Below are positions 36,747 to 46,832 of a stretch of DNA of 64,000 nt, piece after piece. The DNA is taken from the NCBI RefSeq assembly GCF_036227325.1, contig NZ_CP109467.1, positions 7,998,001 through 8,062,000 on the forward strand, read 5' to 3'. The notes below the pieces were generated by a model that did not search any database, was not told the DNA's origin, and saw nothing but the letters and a program-made list of their open reading frames with translations. This stretch comes from Streptomyces sp. NBC_01465. GTDB lineage: Bacteria > Actinomycetota > Actinomycetes > Streptomycetales > Streptomycetaceae. Each line of letters begins with the position of its first letter. The stretch's first letter is position 1. The translations under genes and the position numbers were made by a program.

Positions 36747-38903
36747 TCAGGTGCAGGTGCTGCCGTTGAGAGTGAAGGCCGTGGGCGAGGGGTTGGTGCC
36801 GCTGTGCGTCCCCTGGACTCCGAAGCTCGCGGTCGCACCGGGGGCGACGGTCCCGTTCCAGCCGGCATCGCGGGCGACGACGTCGGTGCCGTTCTGGGTG
36901 ACGGTCGCGTTCCAGGCGCTCGTGACGTGCTGGCCGCCCGGGTAGGCCCACTTCAGCTGCCATCCGTCCACGGCGGCCGTGCCCGTGTTCTTGACGGTGA
37001 CCGTCGCGGTGAAGCCATTGCTCCAGACGTTGTCGGTCTTGTACGTCACCGCGCAGGCACCGGCGGCCGGCGGTTCGCCGGTGGTGGTCCGCTCGGCGGC
37101 GTAGGCGGAGAGCCAGGCCAGCGGGGCGTTCCAGTTGACCGCCACCTCGTTGGTGGAGTAGGAGCCGATGTCGTCGATGTAGCAGGCGGCGGGCGCACAG
37201 CCCGGGAGCTTCTCCTTCGCGACCGGGTCGTCGAGCCCGCTGTCGGGGCCGCCCGCCAGTGACCCCGCCGGGGGGTGGGGCAGCGAGGCGTCCAACTGGT
37301 GGGCCCAGAAGCGGTGGTGCTGGTTCTGCGAGAACGTCCTGCCGTAGCCGGTTACGTAGGACTGGCCGATGGCGTTGCGACCGAGCAGATAGTCCATCGT
37401 CTCCAGCGCGCCCGTGCGGTAGCGCCCGTCGCCGGTCAGTTCCCCGGCGACGGCCATGACGATCGCGTCGTTGGCCACTTCGCCGTTGGAGCCCCAGAAG
37501 TAGCCGTCCGCCGGGACGGGCACCGCGTAGCCCTGGCCGGCCATCCGGGACAGATAACCGTCGGCGGCCGAGGTCACCGAGGAACGGACACGGGCCAGAT
37601 CCGCGGCCGGGAGCCCGTTGGGGACGGTGGCCAGGGTGAGCCGGCCGAGCGCGGCCGTGTCCGCCCAGCCGAACCCGTAGGGGGAGAAGGCGGTTGCGGA
37701 GGTGTGCCAGGGCGAGGAGGTGACTGCGTCCCGGTAGCCGCTCTCGCCGGTGGTGGCGTACAGCTCGGCCGCCGCCCAGTAGAACTCGTCGGTGACCTGG
37801 GCGTCTTCGTACGCACCGCCGCCCGTGCTGTCCGAAGCGGACGCGTACAGGGCGGGGTTGGCCCGGGCTGCCGTCCAGGCCCGGCGGGCGGCCGACTGGC
37901 AGCGGTCGGCGAACGCGGCGTCGTACGGCCGGAAGACCCGGGCGCATTGCGCGGCGGCTGCCGCGAGGTTGAGGGTGGCCGCAGTGGACGGGCGGTGCAG
38001 CTCGCGGGGCTGGGGGTCCTGGTCGGGGCGGAGCGGCATTCCGGTCCAGGCCGCGTCATGGACCTTGTGGAACGCCATGCCCGCGTACGGCTTGCCCTCG
38101 GGCACCTGCATCCGCATCAGGAAGTCGAGCTCCCAGCGCGCCTCGTCGAGGACGTCGGGTGTGCCGTTGCCGCGCTCGGGGACGCGCAGGGTCGAGTCGC
38201 CCAGCGCCGAATCCTTGCCCGCGCGCTTGGCCCGCTCGAAGGAGTTGACCATCAGCCAGGTGGAAATGCCGCCGTTCACCACGTACTTGCCGTGGTCGCC
38301 CGCGTCGTACCAGCCGCCCCGTACGTCCTGGGTGTAGTCGCACACGGTGGCCTGGCAGGGGACGGAGGTGTCGCCCTTGTTGGGTGCGACGCCGAGGTGT
38401 CCGGCCGGGCGAGCGTAGGCCGCGCCCGCCAGGGAGGCGTCGATGGGGATGCCGCTGCGCTGGTGGTAGAAGAACGCCATCGAGTCGGAGCGCAGGGTGT
38501 CGTACAGGTTCGCGCGGATGTCGAAGGGCGCACTGCCTTGGCCGTCCACCGACAGGACGTATCCCGAGCCGGATCCTTTGTACGAGGAGAAGTCGGCCAC
38601 CTGGACGGACTGTCCGGAGGGGGCATCCGCGCCGTGCGGGGCGGTCGCACCGGAAGCGACCGCCGTCCCGGACGCGTCGCGCAACTGCCAGGTGAGGGAC
38701 TGCGTCGCCGTGGTGACCACGGTTGCGCGTTTGGGACCGTCCGGCAGATAGCCGACCTGGTTGACGCGTACGGCCGTGGTCGCCGCCGCGGAGGTGACAG
38801 CTGCCGCGGCCGGCACGGCAAGGAGGCCGCCGGCGAGGAGGGATCCCGTCAGCAGAGCGGCGGAGAGGCGTCTGTGGCGGCGTAACGAAGAGGTGGGGGG
38901 CAT
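36747..38903 (-). CDS. Secreted GH9 endoglucanase with C-terminal CBM2
   Basis: The 718-aa product has a Sec signal to about residue 38. An Ig-like CelD_N domain (about 44-125) precedes the GH9 barrel (about 135-595) with [18 protein letters not shown] (catalytic Asp pair), [19 protein letters not shown] and [15 protein letters not shown] (acid Glu). The last 105 residues form a CBM2 ([25 protein letters not shown]...NGSTC) with paired Cys. It cleaves beta-1,4-glucan or xyloglucan. ATG 38903 has GGAG six nt before it. The nearest upstream gene ends at a strong terminator, and no CebR-type box (TGGGAGCGCTCCCA) is visible. Confidence 0.93.
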   Translation of the reverse strand: MPPTSSLRRHRRLSAALLTGSLLAGGLLAVPAAAAVTSAAATTAVRVNQVGYLPDGPKRATVVTTATQSLTWQLRDASGTAVASGATAPHGADAPSGQSVQVADFSSYKGSGSGYVLSVDGQGSAPFDIRANLYDTLRSDSMAFFYHQRSGIPIDASLAGAAYARPAGHLGVAPNKGDTSVPCQATVCDYTQDVRGGWYDAGDHGKYVVNGGISTWLMVNSFERAKRAGKDSALGDSTLRVPERGNGTPDVLDEARWELDFLMRMQVPEGKPYAGMAFHKVHDAAWTGMPLRPDQDPQPRELHRPSTAATLNLAAAAAQCARVFRPYDAAFADRCQSAARRAWTAARANPALYASASDSTGGGAYEDAQVTDEFYWAAAELYATTGESGYRDAVTSSPWHTSATAFSPYGFGWADTAALGRLTLATVPNGLPAADLARVRSSVTSAADGYLSRMAGQGYAVPVPADGYFWGSNGEVANDAIVMAVAGELTGDGRYRTGALETMDYLLGRNAIGQSYVTGYGRTFSQNQHHRFWAHQLDASLPHPPAGSLAGGPDSGLDDPVAKEKLPGCAPAACYIDDIGSYSTNEVAVNWNAPLAWLSAYAAERTTTGEPPAAGACAVTYKTDNVWSNGFTATVTVKNTGTAAVDGWQLKWAYPGGQHVTSAWNATVTQNGTDVVARDAGWNGTVAPGATASFGVQGTHSGTNPSPTAFTLNGSTCT

Positions 38904-38963
38904 GAGCGGCTCCAAGGTGTCGAGGTGGTCAGCGGGGGGAGTCGGCCGGGCTTTCGCCGGGCA

Positions 38964-38999
38964 GCCCGCGTCCGGCTCCCGCCGGAGCCGGACGCGGGC
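38964..38999 (-). terminator. Perfect 16-bp stem terminator between GH62 and GH9
   Basis: GCCCGCGTCCGGCTCC, loop CGCC, GGAGCCGGACGCGGGC, 7 bp downstream of the GH62 stop. It should uncouple GH62 from GH9. Confidence 0.85.
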
Positions 39000-39005
39000 A
39001 CGCCG

Positions 39006-40472
39006 TCAGTGCTGAAGTGTCAGCAGGCCCGGACGGTAGGGCAGAAGGCCGTAGTCGCCGCCGGAGCTGGGGCTGCGTCCCTGGTAGAGCAGCTGCAGAT
39101 TGCAGGGGTCGACGGTCATGTTCTGATCGGCGCTCGTGCGGATCAGTTCGCCATGGCTGATGTCATTGGTCCAGGTGGCGCCACTGTTGGCCTTGCCGGC
39201 GAACGGATTGCTCTCGGTCGCGGCCTGGGGTGTCCATGAGTCGTTGAGACTGGTGGCCGTGAACGAGCGGAAGTAGCGGCCCTGCGAGCCGATCGCCTCG
39301 ACGAGCATGAGGTAGCGGTTCTGGCCCTGGAGCTTGTAGACCTGCGGGGCTTCGAACAGGTTGTTCGTCGTGTCGCTCATGACCACGGTCGAGGACGTGC
39401 CGAAGCTGCCGGGGAAGTTCCCGATCGGCATGCTCGCCCGGTAGATCTTGCCGTTGTCGCCGGCGAAGAACAGGTACATGTTCGTCCCGTCGCCGATGAC
39501 CGTCTGGTCGATGGGTCCGGTCCCGCTGCTGCCGATGCTTCCGGAGAAGAGTTCGTGCGGTGCGGACCAGCCGTTGGCGTTGGTGGGGTCGCTCGACGTC
39601 CGGTAGGAGAAGGCGGTCGCGCCCCACTGGTAGGTGAGCACCCAGATGTTCTTCGGCGCGAAGTAGAAGAGGGTGGGCGCGACGGTGCCGGACGACATCG
39701 TGTTCTGGCCGGCCGACGCCATCTCCGACCAGTTGCCGAACGGGCTGAAGTTCATCGAACCCCAGCTCGTCCCCGTGTCGTGCGTCGTCGCGTAGACGAG
39801 CTGCTTGCCGTTGTAGGGGACGACGGTGAAGTCCTTGAGCGAGGCCCACCCAGGCTTGGGCTGTGCCAGCGCGCCCGTCGATGTCCAGCGGTATGCCGAC
39901 GGAAGATCGCACGCGCCGGGGGTGCCGCTGTCGACCTTGACGAGCTGCCATTGCTGGTTCGCGCCACCCCAGTCGGCGTACTGCACGACCTTGCCGCCGT
40001 CCGCGGTGGAAGCGCCCTGTACCTCGACGGCCTTGCCGCTGTTGCGGTTGATCAACCTGACGTACCCGTCAGAGGAATCGGTGAGCTTGAACTGCTGGTT
40101 GGTGCCGTTGAGGTCGCTCCACTGGACGATGGCTGCCCCGTCGGCGGTGGAGTAGTTGTAGACGTCCAGCACCTTGCCCGAGTGCTGTGCCTTGAGCCGG
40201 TAGTAGCCGCCGCCGGAATCCACGAACTGAAACCGCTGGTTGGCGGCGTCGGTACGGCTCCACTGCTGGACAGCAGCGCCGTTGCCGGTGTCCGCACCGG
40301 ACACGTCCAGCGCCTTGCCGCTGCCGCGATTGACCAGCACATACGACGCGTTGGGGTCGACGGTCGCCGCGGCGGCGGGCTGGGCGCCGAGGAAGGTCGC
40401 CACGAGCAGGAAAGGTGCGAGGGCGGCGAGCAAGCGTCTCAGCCGGACGGGGGACGGATGGCGAAACCACAT
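39006..40472 (-). CDS. Secreted CBM13-GH62 arabinoxylan alpha-L-arabinofuranosidase (second copy)
   Basis: The 488-aa product has a Sec signal ending QPAAAAT. The N-terminal lectin (about 40-170) is a RICIN_2 type with three [22 protein letters not shown] and [11 protein letters not shown] repeats. The GH62 propeller (about 180-488) opens [29 protein letters not shown] and ends [12 protein letters not shown]...[15 protein letters not shown]. It is clearly paralogous to 17569-19002, but the lectins belong to different RICIN subgroups, so binding preference may differ. AGGAG precedes ATG 40472. A CGAAAACTTTTCG palindrome lies 66 bp upstream, unlike the operator of the other copy. Confidence 0.93.
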   Translation of the reverse strand: MWFRHPSPVRLRRLLAALAPFLLVATFLGAQPAAAATVDPNASYVLVNRGSGKALDVSGADTGNGAAVQQWSRTDAANQRFQFVDSGGGYYRLKAQHSGKVLDVYNYSTADGAAIVQWSDLNGTNQQFKLTDSSDGYVRLINRNSGKAVEVQGASTADGGKVVQYADWGGANQQWQLVKVDSGTPGACDLPSAYRWTSTGALAQPKPGWASLKDFTVVPYNGKQLVYATTHDTGTSWGSMNFSPFGNWSEMASAGQNTMSSGTVAPTLFYFAPKNIWVLTYQWGATAFSYRTSSDPTNANGWSAPHELFSGSIGSSGTGPIDQTVIGDGTNMYLFFAGDNGKIYRASMPIGNFPGSFGTSSTVVMSDTTNNLFEAPQVYKLQGQNRYLMLVEAIGSQGRYFRSFTATSLNDSWTPQAATESNPFAGKANSGATWTNDISHGELIRTSADQNMTVDPCNLQLLYQGRSPSSGGDYGLLPYRPGLLTLQH

Positions 40473-40538
40473 CAGAGGGTCTCCTTTTTTGGGGGAAGAG
40501 AAGTGTGAGGCGGCCGCACACGCCGAAGAGATCCATCT

Positions 40539-40551
40539 CGAAAACTTTTCG
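40539..40551 (-). promoter_or_regulatory. CGAAAA-C-TTTTCG palindrome
   Basis: Perfect 6-bp arms around one base, upstream of the second GH62. It resembles the CGAA-N-TTCG inverted repeats I recall as control elements of Streptomyces xylanase and bxl genes. Confidence 0.6.
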
Positions 40552-40790
40552 GAAGATTCCCGGAATCTCTGACGCCACAAGCTAGGAAGGCAAGGCGTTC
40601 CGGTCAAGGTCTTTCACTGACCTGTCCATAAACAGCGTCTCTCAACTGCCGTCAGCAGCGGCGGAGTTCAGTGGCCCGCCAGATCGGGGTTCCGAGAAGT
40701 GTCGGACGGGAAACGGGAATTTCTTCTGTGAGGACTATTGACGATTCACCGTCAAGCCCTCAATCATCACTGTCTGAACAGCCGGTTGTG

Positions 40791-40806
40791 GTTCGAGATG
40801 TCGAAC
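40791..40806 (+). promoter_or_regulatory. GTTCGA-N4-TCGAAC operator (site 5)
   Basis: GTTCGAGATGTCGAAC is a perfect repeat and the reverse complement of site 1. TTGACG at 40738-40743 may be the -35 of the lost GH10 gene that follows on the plus strand. Confidence 0.65.
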
Positions 40807-40861
40807 CACGGTGGCGGTGAGTCATCTGAGCTGCGCGTCAGTCCTTCCGCGATTTCTACCT

Positions 40862-40970
40862 TGGAGGCACAGTCGACCGAGAGCGCGCTCGGCGCCGCCG
40901 CGGCACGGACCGGGCGCTGCTTCGGCACCGCCATCGCCTCGGGCGGGCTGGGTTCGCCAGCGTCGGTGAG
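40862..40970 (+). pseudogene. N-terminal scrap of a GH10 xylanase
   Basis: The plus strand encodes TESALGAAAARTGRCFGTAIASGGLGS, which matches the first residues of mature GH10 xylanases, including the intact gene here ([27 protein letters not shown]). After that the similarity stops and the convergent GH97 stop follows at 41005. Signal peptide and the whole barrel are lost. The promoter region with its operator is kept. The remaining 40473-40861 sequence is the double control region of this gene and GH62. Confidence 0.75.
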
Positions 40971-41004
40971 ACGGGGGCTGCAACCGTCATGGCAGCCACG
41001 CCTG

Positions 41005-42981
41005 TCAGGTCTGCTTGAGGATGATCGCCTGGCCGCCCGCGGGAGCCATCGCCACGTCCAGCGTGGTGGCTGCGGTGACCGTCCGGGTGCTGACCACGAC
41101 CGGCGTCCGGAAGGGGCTGGTGCCCGGGGTGCCGTCGGCGTAGACGGTCGCCGTGTAGGTGCCGCCGCCCAGGAACGTCAGCGGGAGCGAGAGGGTCCGG
41201 GGCGTCTCGTCGGTCATCGCCCCGAGGTACCAGGTGTCGCCGTGGCGGCGTGCGACGGCGACGTACTGGCCGATCGATCCGGCGAGGGTGCGGCTCTCGT
41301 CCCAGGAGGTGGGGACGGCATCGAACCAGGGCAGTCCCGGCCAGTTCGACGCGTTGGCGTACTTGGACGGTGAGTCGTACCAGTAGAGGAAGTTCAGCGG
41401 CTGGTAGAAGACCGCCGCCATGGCCATCTGGTGGACGTTGGTGGTCCGGTCCCGCGACTGGCCGTAGCAGATCGTGTAGTCCATCGGCCCGCCGATGTTG
41501 CGGGCGAACGGCAGGGTCACGTTGTGGCTCGCGGTCGGGAACTGTTCGTTGCCCCGCACGCCCTCCATGCTGACCCAGTTCGGGTACGTCCGTTCGTGGC
41601 CGAACGGGCGCACGTCGTCGTGCATATCGATCAGCAGGTGGTGCTTGGCCGCCGTTCTGGCCCAGTTCGCGATCCGGTTCGTCATCGCCTGGGTGCCGTC
41701 ACTGATGAATCCGAGCTTGACGCCTTCGGCGCCCCAGCTCTTGTAGAGGCTGAACAGGCCCTCGGGGTCGGCGGTGGCCGCTCTGCGGTCGACGTAGAGG
41801 ATCACGCCGATGCCCTTGCTCGTGGCGTAGGAGATGACCGAGGACAGGTCGATGCCCGGTATCGGCTTCGTCGCGTCGGTGCTGTGGTCGGGGTCGCCGT
41901 ACCAGCCGCCGTCGTACTCGATGAACTGCAGGCCGCGCGCCACGGCGAAGTCGACGCCCGCCATCCCGGCGGCGGTGGTCAGCTGTACGCGGAAGGCCTT
42001 GCCGGGCTTGATCCACGAGGTGTCGGTCAGCGCGCTCGCGGGGGCCAGGTTGAGCACCAGCTCGGCGTTGTCGACCAGTTCGGCGTGGGTGGAGCCGGTC
42101 ACCACCGCCCGCCAGGGTGTGGCGAACGGCGTGGTGACCGTTGAGATCGTCTGGACCGTGTCCGCGCCGCGGGCGGTGTACTCCATCAGGTGGGCGGCGA
42201 GGGTGCCCGGCTGCCCGGACACCGAACTGAGCATCAGCCGCGGGAAGTTGAGACGGGAGGACTCGCAGATGCTGGCTATCAGGCTGCCGCTCGCGTACGT
42301 GGCGGTCAGTGGCAGGTCGGTCAGCGGACCGGTGTCCGTGGTCGCAGTGCCCGTGGAGGGGATCGAGCCGGGCGCGACCGGGTTGTAGGGGTCCTCGTCG
42401 CGCGCGCTGTAGACCAGGGTGCTGTCGGGGAAGGCGAATGTGGTCAGCTCGTCGGAGATGGTGGCGGTGCCCTTGTCGAGCAGTACGTACCGGAAGGCGA
42501 CGCCCGTCGGGTACGCACGGATCTGGATGCTGAAGTTGATGTGCGAGGCGGTGTCCCGGAGGTTCCAGCGCATCTCCTGGTACCGGTCGCGGACGGTCGC
42601 GTTGCGGCCGTACACCGGAGTCCAGGTGTGGTCGACGGTCCAGTGCTGGTAGTTGGTGATCACCGTGCCGGCGGTCCCGAGGGACGTCCCGTCGCTCAGC
42701 TCGAGCCCGAGAGCCGAAGGGCCGACCACGGTCAGGCCCCTTCGCTTCGCCGACCAGCTGAGCGTGCCCGAAGTGAGCGACATCGTGAGGGTGTTGCTGC
42801 CGTCGGGGGCCGTCGCGGTGACCGAGGCGTCGGCCGCCGCGGCCGTCCCGGCGGCGCCCGCACCCAGCGCCGCGGCTCCCACGGTGACCGCGGCGCCCTT
42901 GAGGAGTCCGCGCCGTGAGAGCCCTCCCGGAGCACCGGCCGACGGCTGTTCGGGCAGGGCGTGGCTCGCTGAATCTGCCAT
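41005..42981 (-). CDS. Tat-exported GH97 glycosidase
   Basis: The 658-aa product has a Tat leader (LSRRGLLKGAAVTVGAAALGAGAAG). An N-terminal beta-supersandwich (about 55-320) precedes the barrel with FIEYDGGWYG, GIGVILYVDRRA, GVKLGFISDG, DMHDDVRPFGHERTYPNWVSMEGVRGNE. In the retaining GH97 alpha-galactosidase group the strand here reads VKxDF with Asp as nucleophile; this protein has Gly (G424). As I recall the inverting (SusB-like) group also lacks that Asp and uses two Glu instead, and Glu residues are present in IEYDGG and SMEGVRG. The activity is therefore open: alpha-glucosidic, alpha-galactosidic or beta-L-arabinopyranosidic. GGAAAGG precedes ATG 42981. It is 98 bp from the ROK gene on the same strand. 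Confidence 0.88.
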   Translation of the reverse strand: MADSASHALPEQPSAGAPGGLSRRGLLKGAAVTVGAAALGAGAAGTAAAADASVTATAPDGSNTLTMSLTSGTLSWSAKRRGLTVVGPSALGLELSDGTSLGTAGTVITNYQHWTVDHTWTPVYGRNATVRDRYQEMRWNLRDTASHINFSIQIRAYPTGVAFRYVLLDKGTATISDELTTFAFPDSTLVYSARDEDPYNPVAPGSIPSTGTATTDTGPLTDLPLTATYASGSLIASICESSRLNFPRLMLSSVSGQPGTLAAHLMEYTARGADTVQTISTVTTPFATPWRAVVTGSTHAELVDNAELVLNLAPASALTDTSWIKPGKAFRVQLTTAAGMAGVDFAVARGLQFIEYDGGWYGDPDHSTDATKPIPGIDLSSVISYATSKGIGVILYVDRRAATADPEGLFSLYKSWGAEGVKLGFISDGTQAMTNRIANWARTAAKHHLLIDMHDDVRPFGHERTYPNWVSMEGVRGNEQFPTASHNVTLPFARNIGGPMDYTICYGQSRDRTTNVHQMAMAAVFYQPLNFLYWYDSPSKYANASNWPGLPWFDAVPTSWDESRTLAGSIGQYVAVARRHGDTWYLGAMTDETPRTLSLPLTFLGGGTYTATVYADGTPGTSPFRTPVVVSTRTVTAATTLDVAMAPAGGQAIILKQT

Positions 42982-43080
42982 GACACGTATACCTTTCCGT
43001 TGCGGGTAGTTCGACTTGAGCGCAGCACAACAAGACCCAACGCGCCTGGTGTCAGATGCAGTTGGGAACGCCGGGGAAGG

Positions 43081-44343
43081 TCAGGAAAGGAAACCTTCCA
43101 GGACGAGGGTCGCCGCGCCGAGGCTGACCGGGTTGCGGTCGATGGGGCAGAGACTGATCTCGGTGCCTTCCCAGGCTTCGGTGAGTGCGTAGCGGGCGGC
43201 GGTGGCCCGTACGTGCGGCAGGACGGTGCTTCCCAGGCTGTCGGCGACCCAGCCGGTGAGCACGATGATCTGTGGGTTGCACATGTTGATCAGGTTGGCG
43301 ACGGCGATGCCGAGGTAGCGGCCGGTCGTGGCGATCACCTGCTGTGCGGCGGGGTCGCCGGCCGCGTGGGCGGTGGCCAGGGCGTTGATGGTCGCCATCT
43401 GGTCGTCGGGGTGCAGGAGCGGGCTGTCCGCGTCGGTCTCCGCGAGGTGCTGCATGATGCCGGGTGCGCCCACGTAGGTCTCCACGCATCCGACGCATCC
43501 GCGGCGGCACGTACGGCCGTCGATGACCAGGTTGGTGTGGCCCCACTCGCCGGCCGTGTTCGTGGCCCCGCGGTAGAGCGTCCCCTGGACGGCAAGGCCC
43601 GCGCCGACGCCGGTTCCCAGGGTGAGAACGGCGACGTCGTCGTGGCCGCGAGCGGCACCGAACCACAGTTCGGCGACGGTACTCGCACGCAGCGGGTTGT
43701 CCAGGATGACCGGCACATCGGGGAGCCGCTCGGTGAGCAGGGCCAGCAGTGGCACGTCACTCCACCGCCAGTTGGCGGCGAAGACGGAAGCCGTGCCGTC
43801 CGGCCGAACCTGGCCGGGAATGCTGACGCCGATCCCGAGAATCCTGCCGCGCTCCACCTGGGCCTGCGCGATCGCGTCGTCGACTCCGCGGACGATGCGG
43901 CCCACGACGTACTCCGGCGAGTTGGCGTGCGGATGCAGTTCGTACTCGGCTCTGGCCAGAACCCGCAGAGCGGGATCGAAGACCTCGACGTGGACGTAGG
44001 TCTCGGCGATGTCGACGCCGATGAGCCGGGGGCCCTCGGGGGCGGGCGCGAGAAGGTTCCGAGGGCGTCCGCCTCCCGAAGCCTGCTGTCCGATCTCGGC
44101 CAGCAGCCCCAGCTCGTGCAGCTCGCTGACGATGTCGGAGGCGGTGGCCACCGACAGGCCCGTAGCGGCGGCGATGTCGCGTCTGACGACGGGCGCCGAG
44201 GCGATGAGATGCCGCATCACCGCGAAACGGTTGGTCCGTCGAATGTCCTGGTACGTCCGCTTCAACGACGTTGTCCTGTGCTCGATGGGGCTGGGGCGCC
44301 CGATCGTATCCACGGGTTGCACGCCGCCGGAACTGTCGTGCAC
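43081..44343 (-). CDS. ROK-family transcriptional repressor
   Basis: The 420-aa protein has an N-terminal winged helix (about 30-95: TNRFAVMRHLIASAPVVRRDIAAATGLSVATASDIVSELHELGLL) and a ROK sugar-kinase-like domain. LTLGTGVGAGLAVQGTLYRGATNTAGEWGHTNLVIDGRTCRRGCVGCVETYVG includes the zinc-binding His-Cys3 signature. It reads away from the ABC operon that begins 243 bp off and toward GH97, so it probably controls both. The start is GTG 44343, with a weak ribosome site. Confidence 0.92.
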   Translation of the reverse strand: MHDSSGGVQPVDTIGRPSPIEHRTTSLKRTYQDIRRTNRFAVMRHLIASAPVVRRDIAAATGLSVATASDIVSELHELGLLAEIGQQASGGGRPRNLLAPAPEGPRLIGVDIAETYVHVEVFDPALRVLARAEYELHPHANSPEYVVGRIVRGVDDAIAQAQVERGRILGIGVSIPGQVRPDGTASVFAANWRWSDVPLLALLTERLPDVPVILDNPLRASTVAELWFGAARGHDDVAVLTLGTGVGAGLAVQGTLYRGATNTAGEWGHTNLVIDGRTCRRGCVGCVETYVGAPGIMQHLAETDADSPLLHPDDQMATINALATAHAAGDPAAQQVIATTGRYLGIAVANLINMCNPQIIVLTGWVADSLGSTVLPHVRATAARYALTEAWEGTEISLCPIDRNPVSLGAATLVLEGFLS

Positions 44344-44360
44344 AGACTTTTTCTGACTTG

Positions 44361-44389
44361 TTGACGAAGGGGTGTAGCGCGCATAACCT
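44361..44389 (+). promoter_or_regulatory. Putative promoter of the first ABC operon
   Basis: TTGACG (44361-44366), 17-bp spacer, TAACCT (44384-44389). It would give a leader of about 190 nt. The divergent ROK start is only 18 bp upstream, so repressor binding could cover both. Confidence 0.5.
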
Positions 44390-44585
44390 GCGTCTCGCTC
44401 GGCTCGCTACGACCCCGTCAGCGGCAGGGTTTCCCCCCTCCGACCGCGTGCCCCCACCCCGCGGGCTTCGCGTCGCGCTCCTACCGGCCGCACTGTGCGG
44501 CCGTGCTCAGCGCCATCACCCGCCGGTCGCGGCCTCGTCCCCAACGGCCGGACCCACACCCGTACCTTCACAGCAGAGGAAGCCC

Positions 44586-45848
44586 ATGTCTCCTGAGCTG
44601 AACCCCAGCAGATCCCTCGGCCGCAGGTCCTTCCTGCGCGCCTCCGGCACCGTGGCGGCGGCGGGATTCCTCGCCGCGTGCGGCGGGAACACCGGTCGCG
44701 GCGGCGGCAAGGCGGCGATGAGCCAGTGGTACCACCAGTACGGCGAGGCAGGCACCCAGCAGGCGGCGCTGCGGTACGCGAAGGCGTACACCAAGGCCGA
44801 CGTGTCGGTGCAGTGGATCCCCGGTGACTACGCCTCCAAGCTTTCCAGCGGCCTGGTCTCCAGCAGCGGCCCCGACGTCTTCGAGTTCCACCCCGACGTC
44901 CAGATGGCCAAGTCCGGGCAGATCGTGCCCCTCGACGACATCATCGCGGACGTCAAGTCCGACTTCACGGACAAGGACCTGGCCGCCAACTCGGTCGACG
45001 GCAAGGTCTACGGCATCCGCATGATCGACGATCCGCAGTTCCTGTACTACCGCAAGAGCCTGCTGGAAAAGGCAGGCGTCCAGCCCCCGACCACCTTCGA
45101 CGAGCTGATGGACGCCTCACGCAAGCTCAACAAGGACGGGGTCAAGGGCCTGTACCTCGGCCTGAAGGCCGGCAGCGACATCCTGGCCAGCCCCCTGGTC
45201 TGGGCCACCGGCAGCGAACTGCTGACCGCCGACCACAAGGTCGCCTTCGACACCCCGGCGACTGTCGAGGGCCTGAAGAAGATGCGCGAGCTCTACACCA
45301 GCAAGACACTGCTGCTCGGCGCCCCCACCGACTGGTGGGACCCGTCGGCGTTCATTCAGGGCCTGACGGCGATGCAGTGGTGCGGCCTGTGGGCGATGCC
45401 CGGCATCCAGAAGGCGCTGGGCGACGACTTCGGCATCGTCCCACTGCCCGGCATCGGCAGCGCCGGCCGCCCGGTGGTCTACAACGGCGGCTGGTCCACG
45501 TACGTCAGCGCCAAGGCCAAGGACGTCGACGCGGCCAAGGCGTTCGTGAAGTGGCTGTGGATCGAGCAGACGAAGCTCCAGGAGGACTGGTGCACCTCCT
45601 ACGGCTTCCACATCCCCCCGCGCAAGAGCCTGGCGGCGAAGGCCACCAAGCTGCAGAGCGGCACCGCCGCCCAGGCGGTGCAGCTCTTCGGTTCCAACGG
45701 GCACTACGACGACCCGTACTGGACCCAGGGCATGGCCACGATCTCCCAGGACATGGTGAACAACGCCGTGGTCAGCGGCAAGAACCCCGAGTCCGAAGTG
45801 GCCAAGGCCCGCACCCGGGTCGAGGCCGAACTCAAGAAGATCGCCTGA
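44586..45848 (+). CDS. ABC sugar transporter, solute-binding lipoprotein
   Basis: The 420-aa product has a Tat-lipoprotein leader (LGRRSFLRASGTVAAAGFLAACGG) with Cys near residue 32 as lipid anchor. The rest is a family 1 extracellular solute-binding fold. The neighbouring permeases, GH51 and exo-beta-1,3-galactanase indicate arabino- or galacto-oligosaccharides as ligands. GAGGAAG precedes ATG 44586. Confidence 0.92.
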   Translation: MSPELNPSRSLGRRSFLRASGTVAAAGFLAACGGNTGRGGGKAAMSQWYHQYGEAGTQQAALRYAKAYTKADVSVQWIPGDYASKLSSGLVSSSGPDVFEFHPDVQMAKSGQIVPLDDIIADVKSDFTDKDLAANSVDGKVYGIRMIDDPQFLYYRKSLLEKAGVQPPTTFDELMDASRKLNKDGVKGLYLGLKAGSDILASPLVWATGSELLTADHKVAFDTPATVEGLKKMRELYTSKTLLLGAPTDWWDPSAFIQGLTAMQWCGLWAMPGIQKALGDDFGIVPLPGIGSAGRPVVYNGGWSTYVSAKAKDVDAAKAFVKWLWIEQTKLQEDWCTSYGFHIPPRKSLAAKATKLQSGTAAQAVQLFGSNGHYDDPYWTQGMATISQDMVNNAVVSGKNPESEVAKARTRVEAELKKIA

Positions 45849-45863
45849 GGGGCCCCGACCAGC

Positions 45864-46832
45864 ATGACAACCACCACCACCGGTGGCACCCGGCCGGGCG
45901 CCACCGCGCCAACCGCCCCTGCGGCAAAGGCGATACGTGCCAGGCACGGGGCGCGAGGCAGCACCCTCACCTTCTGGCTCTTCGCGGGTCCCTTCCTCGC
46001 CGGTCTCCTGCTGTTCGTCTACGTTCCGGTCGGCTGGAGCTTTTACCTGAGCCTCTTCCAGGCCCAGAACACGGTCGCCCCGACGAAGTTCGTCGGCCTG
46101 GACAACTACAAGGACATCCTCACCGAGGGACCGTTCACCGACAGCCTGTGGACCTTCACGCTCTTCGCACTGATCGTCGTCCCTCTCACCTACGCCCTGG
46201 CGTTGGCGCTCGCGCTGCTCGTCCACCGCATCCGCGTCGCCCGCGCCTTCTTCCGCTCGGTGTTCTTCATACCCACCGCCTGCTCGTACGTCGTGGCCTC
46301 GATGGTGTGGAAGCTGTCGATCTTCAACGGGGTGCGCTTCGGTCTCGCCAACACCGTCCTGAGCTGGTTCGGGATCGAACCCGTCGCCTGGATCGGCACC
46401 GTCTCCCCGCCCTGGTACTGGCTGGTGCTGGTCACCGTACGGCTCTGGCTCCAGCTCGGCTTCTACATGATCCTCTTCCTGGCCGCCCTCCAGCAGATCC
46501 CCAAAGAGCTGTACGAAGCTGCCTGGACGGACGGTGCCCGGCCCGGCTGGCAGACCTTCCGGCACATCACCCTGCCGCAACTGCGCACGACCTCGGTCGC
46601 CGTGGTGCTCCTCCTGCTGATCGCGGCCTACCAGGCGTTCGACGAGTTCTACAACCTGCTGCCCAACACCCCTTACGCACGGCCGCCGTTGGTCTACCTC
46701 TACTACACGGCACTCGGACAGGGGCAGGACTTCGGCCACGGCAGCGCCGGGGCGCTGGTGCTGTCGGCGCTCATCACGATGGTGACGCTGCTGCAGGGCA
46801 GGATCTTCGGCTTCGGAAAGGCGGACAGCTGA
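45864..46832 (+). CDS. ABC sugar transporter permease, MalF type
   Basis: The 322-aa integral membrane protein has about six helices and the EAA loop LYEAAWTDGARPGWQTFRHITLPQL that meets the ATPase. It starts 15 bp after the binding protein and its stop overlaps the next ATG (TGATG). No ATPase gene is in the operon; a shared MsiK-type ATPase is expected. Confidence 0.94.
   Translation: MTTTTTGGTRPGATAPTAPAAKAIRARHGARGSTLTFWLFAGPFLAGLLLFVYVPVGWSFYLSLFQAQNTVAPTKFVGLDNYKDILTEGPFTDSLWTFTLFALIVVPLTYALALALALLVHRIRVARAFFRSVFFIPTACSYVVASMVWKLSIFNGVRFGLANTVLSWFGIEPVAWIGTVSPPWYWLVLVTVRLWLQLGFYMILFLAALQQIPKELYEAAWTDGARPGWQTFRHITLPQLRTTSVAVVLLLLIAAYQAFDEFYNLLPNTPYARPPLVYLYYTALGQGQDFGHGSAGALVLSALITMVTLLQGRIFGFGKADS

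Noticed and set aside
40798..41373. ATG within the operator as start of a small protein
   Set aside because: The frame only passes through the GH10 scrap and then runs antisense to GH97; no ribosome site.
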